64,000 nt of DNA from a virus. This document shows positions 41,377 through 49,776 of the stretch, in pieces. Within the stretch, counting starts at the first letter, position 1. The number at the start of each line of letters is the position of its first letter. The position numbers and the translations under genes are program-made. The DNA lies in IMG/VR virus record IMGVR_UViG_3300020394_000862, positions 1 to 64,000 of that record. One strand, written 5' to 3'. The notes beneath the pieces were generated by a model. It worked only from the letters and a program-made list of their open reading frames with translations. It was not told the DNA's origin and searched no databases.

Positions 41377-41735
41377 CAAAATCTCTTAATGTTACGGTCT
41401 ATTACTTGGTCGCTAGAGTCTCTGTATGAGCCGTATTGCATATCAGAGTACCCTAGTCTATTAAGTGTATCAATGATATCATCTGCAAGAGACAGGCTGC
41501 CTGTGGCTATCGTTTCTTGTGCAAGAGTGAACGGGCTTTTACCGGTTGTTTCAGCCAAGTTAAACATTTGCAGGGCAGCGAACTCAGCAACCGTATTACT
41601 CGCACCAGCGTTTCTGAATATACTTACTAACGGGAATATACGTCGGTAATCAACTGACTCACGTTGATATTGCATGCCCGATAAACGCTTTTCAGCAGCC
41701 TTATTCGTATCACTTGTAAAATTAAAATCAGCCAT
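41376..41735 (-). CDS. Unknown virion-operon protein
   Basis: 119 residues, helical; basic start and end. T4 has the baseplate wedge gene 53 next to gene 4, but this protein is shorter and I cannot show similarity to gp53. It overlaps the tube-type protein gene by 8 bp and is coupled to gp4 (TGATG). Confidence 0.6.
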   Translation of the reverse strand: MADFNFTSDTNKAAEKRLSGMQYQRESVDYRRIFPLVSIFRNAGASNTVAEFAALQMFNLAETTGKSPFTLAQETIATGSLSLADDIIDTLNRLGYSDMQYGSYRDSSDQVIDRNIKRF

Positions 41736-43068
41736 TAGTGATGCCCGGATCTTCTTGCTCTGGCTCGTCTTCCGAGTTGTACCAGTCTTTTACGCTTTCG
41801 GCTGCGCCTTTCCATTCTTCTTTTGCTGTTTCTTCTACAAAACCGGTGCCTTGCCACTTAGCGCGGTTACCTAAACGATCAGGTACATTTTTCAAGTCAC
41901 TAGCTCTGAAGTTAGCAACACTATTAATGTTAGTAAAATCAGGGAGAGCGTCAGTTACTATCTGCACGTATCCGTCAAAGCCGGGCACGTTTTCTCGCAA
42001 GCTATCCAAAAACGATTTTTCTTTCTGCTTTTCTTGCACTGCTTTCTTTGCGGCGGTTGCCGTATTACCAGCGGTGCCACCTACTGCACCTGTGCCTACA
42101 GCACCAGACAATACCGAGGTACTACCTGCAGGGGTCGTAGTCGCGTTCTGTGCAGACGCCATGGCGTTAGCTGCCGTGTTTCTTTCGGCTTGGGCTGCGG
42201 CATTAGTGGTGTTCTGGCCCTGATTAAGAAATATCTCAGTAGTCGGGGCAGCAGACGCGAGGTCAAATCTATTACCAATGTAGCGAGTAGGACTGCCGTC
42301 CGGGTAATAGTGCTTGCCGCCTGATCTAATATTATCATCATAGAACGGCAGGTTGTCTTGCATAACGGCCAAGAAGTCATGGCGGTTAAACGTCTTTAAT
42401 GCTACAGACTGCGGCTTAAGCGTAATATCAAACGAGTTAAAGCCGTCTTCATCATAGCTGTGGCCACCATGCTGGAATGTTGTAATGAGTGGATTCACAT
42501 ACTCAATTACTTGACCCTGTGGGCCACCATATAACGACACTATACGCACATACTGAAGCAAGTACTCAGGTACGTTATCTTCATCGTCCACTTTGTAGCC
42601 ATGGAAGTGGAAGCCGGATCCTATTTGTTCTTTTTCTTCTTTGTCGCCGTTTTTGTATGAATCCCACCCGGATCCGAAATAGTAACGACGGTAAAGGTTG
42701 TATAGGTGGCGAGCTCGCCCGTCTGCGCTATCAGCAATAGTCAGGCTTAAATCATTATACGACAGTCCGGTATGATACGTTATCTTCTTGTTGCGGTGAT
42801 CCTTTGCATAAGCCACATCAGTGTTTATGCCGCCGCCTGTTACCGAGCGAACGATGCTCATAAGGAACGATTGCTGGATGTCTTCTTCGTACTTCCTTCC
42901 TACTTCGCTTAAGTTGTTAAACTTAAACTCAACTAAGAATAAATCTTTAGAAGTGGGTAGCGAGGTTACCGCATTTGGATTGTTGTAATCAGTAGGATCG
43001 AAGATCCTGGCGGCATGCCAGGAATCTTGGATCACAATACCAGGGCTATTAATATCAGGCCTTGCCAT
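41728..43068 (-). CDS. Tail-tube or baseplate-cap family protein with long C-terminal extension
   Basis: 446 residues from the ATG at 43068 (MARPDINSPG); the TTG one codon earlier is not needed. Residues 1-280 form one domain with SKDLFLVEFKFN, YHTGLSYNDLSLTIAD, ARHLYNLYRRYYFG, and FDITLKPQSVALKTF, a layout like gp19/gp54-type tube proteins. Residues ~290-360 are an Ala/Thr/Gly-rich flexible segment and the C-terminus is acidic. It follows the smaller tube-family protein by 6 bp. Baseplate-tube junction or tube cap is my best inference. Confidence 0.5.
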   Translation of the reverse strand: MARPDINSPGIVIQDSWHAARIFDPTDYNNPNAVTSLPTSKDLFLVEFKFNNLSEVGRKYEEDIQQSFLMSIVRSVTGGGINTDVAYAKDHRNKKITYHTGLSYNDLSLTIADSADGRARHLYNLYRRYYFGSGWDSYKNGDKEEKEQIGSGFHFHGYKVDDEDNVPEYLLQYVRIVSLYGGPQGQVIEYVNPLITTFQHGGHSYDEDGFNSFDITLKPQSVALKTFNRHDFLAVMQDNLPFYDDNIRSGGKHYYPDGSPTRYIGNRFDLASAAPTTEIFLNQGQNTTNAAAQAERNTAANAMASAQNATTTPAGSTSVLSGAVGTGAVGGTAGNTATAAKKAVQEKQKEKSFLDSLRENVPGFDGYVQIVTDALPDFTNINSVANFRASDLKNVPDRLGNRAKWQGTGFVEETAKEEWKGAAESVKDWYNSEDEPEQEDPGITNG

Positions 43069-43074
43069 CAATTA

Positions 43075-43692
43075 TTATCCGATGCTAATTGAATCACCCG
43101 GACTAGGGGTATTAGGCATAGGATCGCCAGATCGTACGTTGCCGCCTAAGTCATTAGGGCCAACTAACTGGGTAGCCGTGTCGTACTGAAGTTGGATAGA
43201 AACTTCATTCATACCCTCGTTCGACGTGTACTCACTGTCAGGCGTAGTATAGTTCAGGATCCAACATCCGTCACATACCCAACGCTCGATTTCATCGTTA
43301 TTTGTACCGTCTAGTGTGTGGATTTCGCAGGTGAACTTATAGTTCGCGCCCGCGGTTGCCGAAGTTTGTTCTCTATGGTTCATTTGCTTCTGTACTTGTT
43401 GACCAATAAGAGATACAACACCGTTAGACATATCATCGTATAGTCTAATAGTGATTGGTTGCCATGTGTGTCTACCTGCAAAGTACGCCTTCGAGTTGTA
43501 TGCATTCTGTTCAACAGTTGCGAATTCAACCTTAGGACGCTCGGCAGAAATTATATTCTGTGTAAGAACCCTTGAGTCAGATGAGTACCCGATGTTTTTG
43601 AAAACAACGCGGAACCTATACTGGAACTTCGGCTGAAGCATACCTAACTTATTACCATCTAGCGGCACACCGAATTTTGAATAATCAGCCAT
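43075..43692 (-). CDS. Tail tube-family protein (gp19-like)
   Basis: 205 residues. FQYRFRVVFKNIGYSS, SAERPKVEFATVEQNAYNSK, YFAGRHTWQPITIRLYDD and CWILNYTTPDSEYTS form the beta-strand/loop pattern of the T4 gp19 family (tube proteins and their paralogues). The C-terminal ~35 residues are Pro/Gly-rich. It has its own late-type motif 36 bp upstream (43728-43734) and TTAGGAG before the ATG, so high late expression is likely. Whether it is the main tube or a terminator/baseplate paralogue is not certain. Confidence 0.65.
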   Translation of the reverse strand: MADYSKFGVPLDGNKLGMLQPKFQYRFRVVFKNIGYSSDSRVLTQNIISAERPKVEFATVEQNAYNSKAYFAGRHTWQPITIRLYDDMSNGVVSLIGQQVQKQMNHREQTSATAGANYKFTCEIHTLDGTNNDEIERWVCDGCWILNYTTPDSEYTSNEGMNEVSIQLQYDTATQLVGPNDLGGNVRSGDPMPNTPSPGDSISIG

Positions 43693-43727
43693 ATGTTTTA
43701 AAACTCCTAAAAGTAGATCTTCATATC

Positions 43728-43734
43728 TATTTAG
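43728..43734 (-). promoter_or_regulatory. Late-type promoter motif CTAAATA
   Basis: GCTAAATAGATA on the minus strand, 36 bp before the tube-family start at 43692. Confidence 0.5.
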
Positions 43735-43761
43735 CAGTCTAGAAGTATTTGTATTTTGAGC

Positions 43762-43812
43762 AAAAAAAACCCGCCGGGAGGCGGGTTAAGGGGGATGCCC
43801 TACGGAGGGCAT
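43762..43812 (-). terminator. Intrinsic terminator with an upstream hairpin
   Basis: AACCCGCC (43768-43775) / GGCGGGTT (43780-43787) followed on the minus strand by eight T; a second hairpin ATGCCCT (43795-43801) / AGGGCAT (43806-43812) precedes it. Closes the 71-residue gene at 43842. Confidence 0.85.
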
Positions 43813-43841
43813 TGCGCTAAAAGGAGAGGCGCGTCAATAAA

Positions 43842-44057
43842 TCATGCACTTCGAAACGCTTTATACTTGCGCTTAAAAGTTTTGTACAAAGCACGTTCGG
43901 AATTCTCTTCAACGATAGTTCCGGGCAGCTCAACAATGCCGCCGCCTACTTGCACTTTGCGAGTAAATTGCACAACCGGATTAGAGGTCGGCCAACTCGC
44001 TTGCTGTGCTGTCTGGCGTGCTTTCTTACGAATTAGTTTGGCAGTTTTGTTTCTCAT
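43842..44057 (-). CDS. Small basic protein
   Basis: 71 residues, strongly basic (MRNKTAKLIRKKARQTAQQ ... KRKYKAFRSA), with a VGGGIVELPGTIV centre. AAAGGTG lies before the ATG and a strong terminator follows. A packaged or nucleic-acid-binding protein is plausible; unrecognised. Confidence 0.6.
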   Translation of the reverse strand: MRNKTAKLIRKKARQTAQQASWPTSNPVVQFTRKVQVGGGIVELPGTIVEENSERALYKTFKRKYKAFRSA

Positions 44058-44090
44058 GATAACACCTTTGTTGTTATTTTTAGTTAGTGT

Positions 44091-44121
44091 TTTAAGGTAC
44101 TACTTATTATAGTACCTTAAA
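44091..44121. terminator. Twelve-pair hairpin after the DNA ligase gene
   Basis: TTTAAGGTACTA (44091-44102) / TAGTACCTTAAA (44110-44121), perfect, seven-base loop, 18 bp past the ligase stop. The T-rich side (TTATTTTT) is on the plus strand, so as a classical terminator it faces the wrong way; on the minus strand it may act by RNA structure or as an end-protecting stem. Confidence 0.55.
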
Positions 44122-44138
44122 TTATTTTTGCAACTATT

Positions 44139-45458
44139 TTATGCCAGCTCGTTAAGAGTATTTGGCTCAGATTTGTCGCTTCGTATCTCAATAAAAATCG
44201 GTAAGAATAACGACCATGACCCGTCGTTGCGTTGGATTTTCTCGTTATACTTAACAGCGACTATCTGGCCTACCACATCTTCTGCCTTTATATTGTCGCG
44301 GTGTGTGTCGTTAAACCCTGACCCAACATTTACTTTAAGTTCGCCAGTGCCATCTGTAAGCACTAATGCACCTAGACGCTCTGCGTTTTTGCCAGTACCT
44401 AACTCCCAGCCAACGCACAGTAAGTCAGCTTCAAGTTCCATCTTGAATTTGATGATTTCCTTAGAGCGAGTAGAACTCCACAAGTGCGTTTTGTTTTTGA
44501 GCATCACGCCTTCTTCACCATTCGACGTAGCTTTCTTGAAGTGCTCTTCAACTTCACTTAAGTCTTGCACTTCGTTCGTCTCTACCACTGTAATACCGTG
44601 CACGTCAGCCTCTGCCATTTTGGCAAGGTCATTCAAGCGAGCAACATACGGGGTTTCACCTCGGCGCATCGTGTAGTCACTTAGTTCAACAAAGTCCCAA
44701 ACATGGAATCTGATACGACTGGCTTCTTCTTCGCTTATCGTGCCTTTAATTGCTTTGTTCAAAATGCCGTTGCCTGTTTTTCTAGGTAGCACGTTGCCGT
44801 TTTCGTCAAGCACCACTAGCTCGCCATCCAGCATACCTGAAGAACGGCCTGTATGAGTAACGAATTGTGTGACTGAACAGTCTAGCACGTTATGGAACGA
44901 CAGTGTTTTACCGTTACGGGTGAACCACAGCACAGCGCCATCTGTATCAAGCACCGCATTTGAACGCATACCATCAAACTTATTCTGGCAAAATGCAGGC
45001 CATGTAATATTTTCAGCGATGTACTTGTCTGACTTTTTCTCAGCAAGTAATACAGGGTATTCAGATACAAAGTCCTTGCCTAGTATTTTGTTTACTGTTT
45101 TATGACTAATCCCGCAGCGCAGGTCTTTGGCTAGTACACGAGCGCCGACATCAGCATCACCGGGTGACATTTTACTTAAGTTCTCAATAACTAAGTCACG
45201 CGCAGCATGGCCGGTGACTACTCGTGCTGATAACAAATCCAGCACATCCAAAAACTCGTCAAGTGTAACAGAAGCGTCAGTCGTAGCAGGTGTGAATTCA
45301 GGAGCGGCACGCATATAAAATGGCATTAATCCATTAAGTGCGTATTGCAGAACACGACGGAACAGCACGTTTTCTTTATTATCCTTCAGCACAGCTTCTT
45401 TGTGCAAGCGAGAACGACTTGAACTGAGCTGCTCAAGTATAGGGAAAATCTGGCTCAT
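44139..45458 (-). CDS. 30: ATP-dependent DNA ligase
   Basis: 439 residues (T4 gp30 487). An N-terminal helical DNA-binding region is followed by motif I QNKFDGMR (K160 adenylated), a DGELVVLD motif III-like segment, EGVMLKNK (motif IV) and IIKFKME (motif V), then an OB domain ending EIRSDKSEPNT. It seals nicks in replication and repair. Its ATG overlaps the stop of the small gene upstream (ATGA). This is the second ligase-superfamily protein of the window; the one at 17662 is much less typical. Confidence 0.94.
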   Translation of the reverse strand: MSQIFPILEQLSSSRSRLHKEAVLKDNKENVLFRRVLQYALNGLMPFYMRAAPEFTPATTDASVTLDEFLDVLDLLSARVVTGHAARDLVIENLSKMSPGDADVGARVLAKDLRCGISHKTVNKILGKDFVSEYPVLLAEKKSDKYIAENITWPAFCQNKFDGMRSNAVLDTDGAVLWFTRNGKTLSFHNVLDCSVTQFVTHTGRSSGMLDGELVVLDENGNVLPRKTGNGILNKAIKGTISEEEASRIRFHVWDFVELSDYTMRRGETPYVARLNDLAKMAEADVHGITVVETNEVQDLSEVEEHFKKATSNGEEGVMLKNKTHLWSSTRSKEIIKFKMELEADLLCVGWELGTGKNAERLGALVLTDGTGELKVNVGSGFNDTHRDNIKAEDVVGQIVAVKYNEKIQRNDGSWSLFLPIFIEIRSDKSEPNTLNELA

Positions 45459-45700
45459 TTGGCCTCCACATCTTTTAATTTAATACGTTGGAATTTACGA
45501 TAGCTCTTACTGAATTGCATCATTGGGCGGCTATACCATGTTGCTTTGTTGGTTGTGCCGCAATACATGCCATGTAAGTGCCCTGCTCGGTTTAAAGCAA
45601 AGTACTTATTTTCATACGAAAAGTCGTATTCAGTTTTTTCTTCATAAACCCAGACGTCGCGCATTACCGCTTCTTGAACAAACTCTCTGAGTGTAGTCAT
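45455..45700 (-). CDS. Unknown small protein
   Basis: 81 residues from the ATG at 45700, with AGGA eight bases upstream (an in-frame ATG at 45727 has none and would overlap the upstream gene more). Aromatic and basic (YENKYFALNRAGHLHGMYCG). It begins 3 bp past the upstream stop and is coupled to the ligase. Confidence 0.6.
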   Translation of the reverse strand: MTTLREFVQEAVMRDVWVYEEKTEYDFSYENKYFALNRAGHLHGMYCGTTNKATWYSRPMMQFSKSYRKFQRIKLKDVEAK

Positions 45701-45702
45701 GC

Positions 45703-46062
45703 TCACTGTCCTAGTGTTTTTTGCCATGAATAAAACCGGCGCTTTGCCATATCACCGTCTTCGGTGTCAGCAGGCTCGCAGTTATGAATCACAGCGTATT
45801 CGTCATAACCGCTCCCGGGCATGGCAGTGCATAGCCGTCCAACGACCACAAAACCGCCATGTTCGATTAAGAAAAAGGTTCGACGCTCATTGCGATGAGT
45901 TTCAGACGTTCTCTGTTCAAACGTACAAGTGGGTGTAATTAACGGGTCATAGCCTTTAGGCAAGCCATCAACACCGTATGGCTCTGATTTCGCAGAAGCG
46001 TTGATAATAAACTCGCTACCGAAGATTTCATTAATTACACCGATTTTGGCTGTATTACTCAT
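45703..46062 (-). CDS. Unknown small protein
   Basis: 119 residues from the ATG at 46062, with GAGG six bases upstream. Beta-rich, with an IEHGGFVVVGRLCTAMPGSG segment and a basic end (AKRRFYSWQK). No family recognised. It overlaps the gene upstream by 8 bp. Confidence 0.6.
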   Translation of the reverse strand: MSNTAKIGVINEIFGSEFIINASAKSEPYGVDGLPKGYDPLITPTCTFEQRTSETHRNERRTFFLIEHGGFVVVGRLCTAMPGSGYDEYAVIHNCEPADTEDGDMAKRRFYSWQKTLGQ

Positions 46063-46267
46063 AACAATCCTCATATAAGCCGATGTATTCATCACGACTA
46101 ATGTTAGCCGCGTCAGAAATAATCAAAGCAGAAGTTATGCTCTGACGAGCGTTAAACGCCTCGCGTTGGGTGGTTTTGCCTTCACGGGCAGCCTTAAGCA
46201 CTTCGCGAGCGCTGTTAATTGCTGCGATAGTCTTTGCTTTGATTCGTTCTTGTTCTTGAGTATACAT
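46055..46267 (-). CDS. Small helical protein
   Basis: 70 residues from the ATG at 46267, preceded by AAGG at eight bases (the ATG three codons earlier is too close to that site). One long helix (EQERIKAKTIAAINSAREVL) and an acidic tail. It opens the transcript leading to DNA ligase, from the promoter at 46301-46329. Confidence 0.55.
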   Translation of the reverse strand: MYTQEQERIKAKTIAAINSAREVLKAAREGKTTQREAFNARQSITSALIISDAANISRDEYIGLYEDCYE

Positions 46268-46300
46268 ATCATTCACCTTGTCGTTTTTAAGTTCAAAGTA

Positions 46301-46329
46301 ACTATAACAACTGAAGGCACTAAATACAA
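46301..46329 (-). promoter_or_regulatory. Extended -10 promoter before the ligase group
   Basis: TTGTAT (46329-46324), 17-bp spacer, TGT-TATAGT (-10 at 46306-46301) on the minus strand. The extended TG compensates for a weak -35. The stretch upstream (46330-46418) holds no gene I can support. Confidence 0.55.
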
Positions 46330-46418
46330 GTATAATTTAAAAAGAATCCAGCCTTAGGACCGTTAAGGTATGGTACGTCGAGGGCGTAGGTGTCGCTACC
46401 AGTCTAGTTCTCGCACTA

Positions 46419-46441
46419 AAAAGGGGCCTTGCGCCCCTTTT
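46419..46441 (-). terminator. Bidirectional terminator after the 30-residue peptide gene
   Basis: AAAAGGGGC (46419-46427) / GCCCCTTTT (46433-46441), nine perfect pairs with a five-base loop and T-runs on both sides. Confidence 0.85.
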
Positions 46442-46452
46442 CTTCTATCATA

Positions 46453-46545
46453 TTAAGCAAGTAGAATACAAGCCGCTACCAGTACAAGCGGCGTTACAAA
46501 CTCGGCAATCGCCTTAACGCCTTCAACCATATTACTAAAGTTCAT
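46453..46545 (-). CDS. 30-residue hydrophobic peptide
   Basis: MNFSNMVEGVKAIAEFVT then PLVLVAACILLA and stop. GAGG lies seven bases before the ATG, a GTAAATA late-type motif lies at 46581-46587, and a terminator closes the unit, so transcription and translation signals are complete for a protein this small. Residues 15-30 form one predicted membrane helix with the chain ending in it. Phage micro-proteins of this kind can be holin partners, superinfection factors or lysis regulators; nothing decides between them. Confidence 0.55.
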   Translation of the reverse strand: MNFSNMVEGVKAIAEFVTPLVLVAACILLA

Positions 46546-46580
46546 CAAAACACCTCAATGTTACAGAATGATTACAAAAG

Positions 46581-46587
46581 TATTTAC
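46581..46587 (-). promoter_or_regulatory. Late-type promoter motif GTAAATA
   Basis: CGTAAATAC on the minus strand, 36 bp before the peptide start at 46545. Confidence 0.4.
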
Positions 46588-46602
46588 GGCCTTCAGGGCA
46601 CA

Positions 46603-46627
46603 AAAAAGGGGCATAGCGCCCCTTTTT
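46603..46627 (-). terminator. Intrinsic terminator of the tail sheath gene
   Basis: AAAAAGGGGC (46603-46612) / GCCCCTTTTT (46618-46627), ten perfect pairs with a five-base loop, 15 bp past the stop at 46643. Confidence 0.9.
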
Positions 46628-46642
46628 ATCTAACTAATTAAA

Positions 46643-49600
46643 TTAGTTAATGTTTAAGCTATCACCTGAGTTACGGAATCGTACCGGAATGTAGATAAAT
46701 TCTACAGTCTTAAGCGGGATAACAGCAACGTCAATCCATAGCTCATTACGATCACGTCTAGCCGGCGTGTTGTTACTTTCGTCACAGATCACAACATAGT
46801 CTTCAATTGCACGCAGAGTGATTAGTGTCTCCATGTATCTTTCGAATACATCAAGAACTTGATCACGCGTTAGTCTGTCGTTTTGTTCACCAAGGAACGG
46901 ACGAGCTAGACCAGGCATATTTTGACGTAGGTAGTTTTCAAGTCGTACTACGTTGATTCTATCAAGCGAGCTTGAAAGATTGTATAGTGACTTGTTACCG
47001 TAAATCTCTAAGCCGGAGTTAGGAATATACGCAACTGGGTTTACTTTATTTGTATAAAGCACGTCACGTAGACCTTCACTCAACTCAACAGTAGAGTACT
47101 CACCTTCATCGTCAATATAACCAACACTTGTCGCGTTAGTGATAACACCGCGTCTACTGAAAGCAGCAGCGAACCACGGATACGAAACTGAATCGTTTGC
47201 CGCGTAAGTACGCAACACACTGTGGGTAATTGGAACAACTACTTCTTCACCATCTACGTTAGTTGCATAAGCACAACCAGGGTAGAATACACCAATATAA
47301 CGGCTGAACGTTACTAGACCAGCATCGTCGTTCGACGGGCTGCCAGCACGGTTGTTGGCCCACGATTCGATATCAGTGCCTTTAGGCGCTAAGCGGAACG
47401 GTGCGTCTTGCGGGATAAACGCTGTATACTTACGATCAGCATTCAGTGCAAGTAGCTCATCAGACAACTCTGGGAATCCAGGTGCTGCCATTAAGTTGTA
47501 TTCAACTGATTCAGCGCGGATAACTTCGTTACTAACAATCACACTTGCCATGCTTTCAATAATCACACGTTTAACCGCATGTCTGCCAAAGTATGCAGAG
47601 CCGTCTGTACGCAGACCACTTTCTAGTACCCATCTGCCGCCAATAGGAACGCCGTCATGTTCATGCTCGTTTACCCAAGCTTTTACCACGTGTGAGCTTG
47701 CACGAGTGTTGAATAACAGCATATCACGTGCATATAGTAACGGATCAGGAGCATCAGCGTCTAAGTCAGGTGCACCAACTAAGTTACCGTTATTTGCGCC
47801 AGTAGCTGAACCAAATGTAGCACTTGGACGAGCATCAGCGAACACTATACCAGACGACGTAGTCTGATCAGTTGGGTCGATTTTATCCCATGATGAACCA
47901 TTGTAACGATACATTACAGGGTAATCTTCAACTTGATCAGTATCGATCCATAAGTCACCGCGCACTATGCCAATTTGCGGTAGTGCTGGTTGCATATATA
48001 CAGTGCCCTGGAAGTCTTCCCAGCTGCCTGCGCCGTTATTAACAAGGATGTCAGCACCGAAGTTTTCACTGTACCAAAGGGTACCGTCACTTGGGTTTTG
48101 GAACGGCTCTTCATTGTCGCTTGCTACATAGTCAAGGTAGTCCCAGTTACTGTGGACGAATCCGCCAGTTACTGCGAATGAAGTGTTTTCTAATCCAAGG
48201 TCAGCAGTCGGTGTACCAGCGGTGTTAACTAGTTTAATGTCGTAGCCTTTCTTGTTCGTGATATAAAGCTTGCCGCCTTCGTGCTTAGCTTTGATATCAG
48301 GAATTCCAGCGTTAGTAATGTCTACTACAGCAGACGCCACGTCGGTACCAGTTAACACTACATCGTAACCATTGATAGTTAATGTGCTGCCCGCGCCAAT
48401 TGTAGGTGCTGTTACTGTACCTTCAACCACTGTTTCGCCTTGGCCGTTGTGACGCATAATAGCAAAGTCAGCAACAAGAGTACCTGTGCCTGGTGCTTCG
48501 TTACTAAAGTCGTATACAGCCGCTACTGGAGTAGAACCTGCTTTAGTAGCCGCGTCACGTGACAAGTGTACAGGTACACTTAGTTCAATCCACTGACTTA
48601 CAGACGCGTCGTAAAGACTCATGTCAAAGCTTGTGCCAGAATCAGGTTCACTTGTCTTAATCCAAATGTCGCCAGACGCAAGAGTATCACCTGTAATCTC
48701 GAATCCAGTACCAGCTGACGGGCTGCCGTTGGATTGTAATGCGCTTGTTTGAGTAGACACAATACCGGCGCCAGAGTAGTCACGACCGTAAGACACAACT
48801 TCAAACGAAGTAACTGCGCCGTTTGAGTCAACGCCAGTCACGTCAACCATTAATAGTCTACCAGTACCTGCAGATTCAGCAAGACCGATACGATCACCAA
48901 CACCGTAGCCTGAACCCTGTGCCGAAACTGTCATTGAAGCCATTTCATCCACAAACGGAGGCTTAGTGTGGCTACGGAAAATTAGCTTTTCGCTTATTAC
49001 AGAAGTGTCTAGTAATTCCCAGCCAGAAGTTGTTCTACGGAAAATACGGTTCTCTTCGCGACCTGTGCCTGCGCCAGCGACTACACCAGCAACACAAACG
49101 TATTGGCCGATATCACCTTCAATAGACGAAAGTGGAACGCCATTTGCGTCAAGCGAACTTGCATCAGTAATAAACTCAACTTCTTGCGGAATCCAAGAAC
49201 CGGTATTGCCGTCATAAATGCTGATGCCGATACGGGAACCATTAAGGTTAAGCCAGTGAGTGCCTGCTTGTGGTGCGCCCGTAGGTGCTTCGTCAAGCGG
49301 TTGTAGCTCTGCCAAATCAATTGGCGCACGCACAACATAAACACGGTTGCTAGAACCAAGATATGAGTGAGCGGCTAGCAAGCCGTATTCGTTCAACTCG
49401 TAACCATGCAACGAGGTGCCGCCAAGTTTATGAAACTTAGGGTTGCCCATTGCTTGTAGAATTTCGCGCTGTGATGTAAACAATTGCAGTTTACCTGCAT
49501 ATGCGTCAGTAGTACCTTCGGCGATTTCACTGCCAGCCGGTGTTAGCTTATCTTTCTCGGTAGCCAACACAATTAAAGGCACTGTGCCGTTACTTGCGCC

Positions 49601-49657
49601 TGAACCAACCGATTCATCAATAATGTCTACTTGTACGCCTGGTGAAACCAAACTCAT
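46643..49657 (-). CDS. 18: Contractile tail sheath protein, very large
   Basis: 1004 residues against 659 for T4 gp18. The N-terminus (MSLVSPGVQVDIIDES) and the C-terminal ~300 residues (AFSRRGVITNATS, VNPVAYIPNSGLEIYGNKSLY, INVVRLENYLRQNM, RDRNELWIDVAVIPLKTVEFIYIPVRF) are the conserved sheath core. The extra mass is in the middle: a GSGY beta repeat (248-251) shared with the protein at 10511-11599, and four G-x-x-W ... Y(D/N)G-x-x-W modules. It has its own late-type promoter motif and strong terminator, as expected for a major structural protein. Sheath contraction drives DNA injection. Confidence 0.93.
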   Translation of the reverse strand: MSLVSPGVQVDIIDESVGSGASNGTVPLIVLATEKDKLTPAGSEIAEGTTDAYAGKLQLFTSQREILQAMGNPKFHKLGGTSLHGYELNEYGLLAAHSYLGSSNRVYVVRAPIDLAELQPLDEAPTGAPQAGTHWLNLNGSRIGISIYDGNTGSWIPQEVEFITDASSLDANGVPLSSIEGDIGQYVCVAGVVAGAGTGREENRIFRRTTSGWELLDTSVISEKLIFRSHTKPPFVDEMASMTVSAQGSGYGVGDRIGLAESAGTGRLLMVDVTGVDSNGAVTSFEVVSYGRDYSGAGIVSTQTSALQSNGSPSAGTGFEITGDTLASGDIWIKTSEPDSGTSFDMSLYDASVSQWIELSVPVHLSRDAATKAGSTPVAAVYDFSNEAPGTGTLVADFAIMRHNGQGETVVEGTVTAPTIGAGSTLTINGYDVVLTGTDVASAVVDITNAGIPDIKAKHEGGKLYITNKKGYDIKLVNTAGTPTADLGLENTSFAVTGGFVHSNWDYLDYVASDNEEPFQNPSDGTLWYSENFGADILVNNGAGSWEDFQGTVYMQPALPQIGIVRGDLWIDTDQVEDYPVMYRYNGSSWDKIDPTDQTTSSGIVFADARPSATFGSATGANNGNLVGAPDLDADAPDPLLYARDMLLFNTRASSHVVKAWVNEHEHDGVPIGGRWVLESGLRTDGSAYFGRHAVKRVIIESMASVIVSNEVIRAESVEYNLMAAPGFPELSDELLALNADRKYTAFIPQDAPFRLAPKGTDIESWANNRAGSPSNDDAGLVTFSRYIGVFYPGCAYATNVDGEEVVVPITHSVLRTYAANDSVSYPWFAAAFSRRGVITNATSVGYIDDEGEYSTVELSEGLRDVLYTNKVNPVAYIPNSGLEIYGNKSLYNLSSSLDRINVVRLENYLRQNMPGLARPFLGEQNDRLTRDQVLDVFERYMETLITLRAIEDYVVICDESNNTPARRDRNELWIDVAVIPLKTVEFIYIPVRFRNSGDSLNIN

Positions 49658-49695
49658 TATTCATTACTCCCTATTAGGTTTTGTTTTTACTCCGG

Positions 49696-49702
49696 TATTT
49701 AG
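49696..49702 (-). promoter_or_regulatory. Late-type promoter motif CTAAATA
   Basis: GCTAAATACCGG on the minus strand, 39 bp before the sheath start at 49657. Confidence 0.5.
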
Positions 49703-49715
49703 CTACCGGGCAAAC

Positions 49716-49741
49716 AAAAGCCCGTCTTAAAACGGGCTTTT
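49716..49741 (-). terminator. Bidirectional terminator before the sheath promoter
   Basis: AAAAGCCCGT (49716-49725) / ACGGGCTTTT (49732-49741), ten perfect pairs and a six-base loop; closes the unit ending at 49777 and isolates the sheath gene. Confidence 0.85.
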
Positions 49742-49776
49742 TTCTTTTTTGGGAGTTTTGGACTAAATAATCTCTT

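Noticed and set aside
43756-44112. Plus-strand open frame opposite the small basic gene
   Set aside because: It lies across a strong minus-strand terminator, has no ribosome site and mirrors the real gene at 43842-44057.
46352-46365. 14-base identity on the minus strand to the conserved 23S rRNA helix-69 region (TAACGGTCCTAAGG, the I-CeuI core), with GGTAGCGA nearby
   Set aside because: Comparing 64 kb with an rRNA operon on both strands gives about two 14-base matches by chance. The surrounding bases do not continue the match and the order of the two pieces is permuted.
46330-46418. Possible tRNA or structured RNA before the small helical gene
   Set aside because: No acceptor stem, anticodon arm and T-arm could be fitted together; only short local hairpins are present.
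46643-49657. Intein in the oversized tail sheath
   Set aside because: No Cys/Ser start, Hint blocks or terminal His-Asn-Cys/Ser were found; the extra length consists of repeated beta modules.
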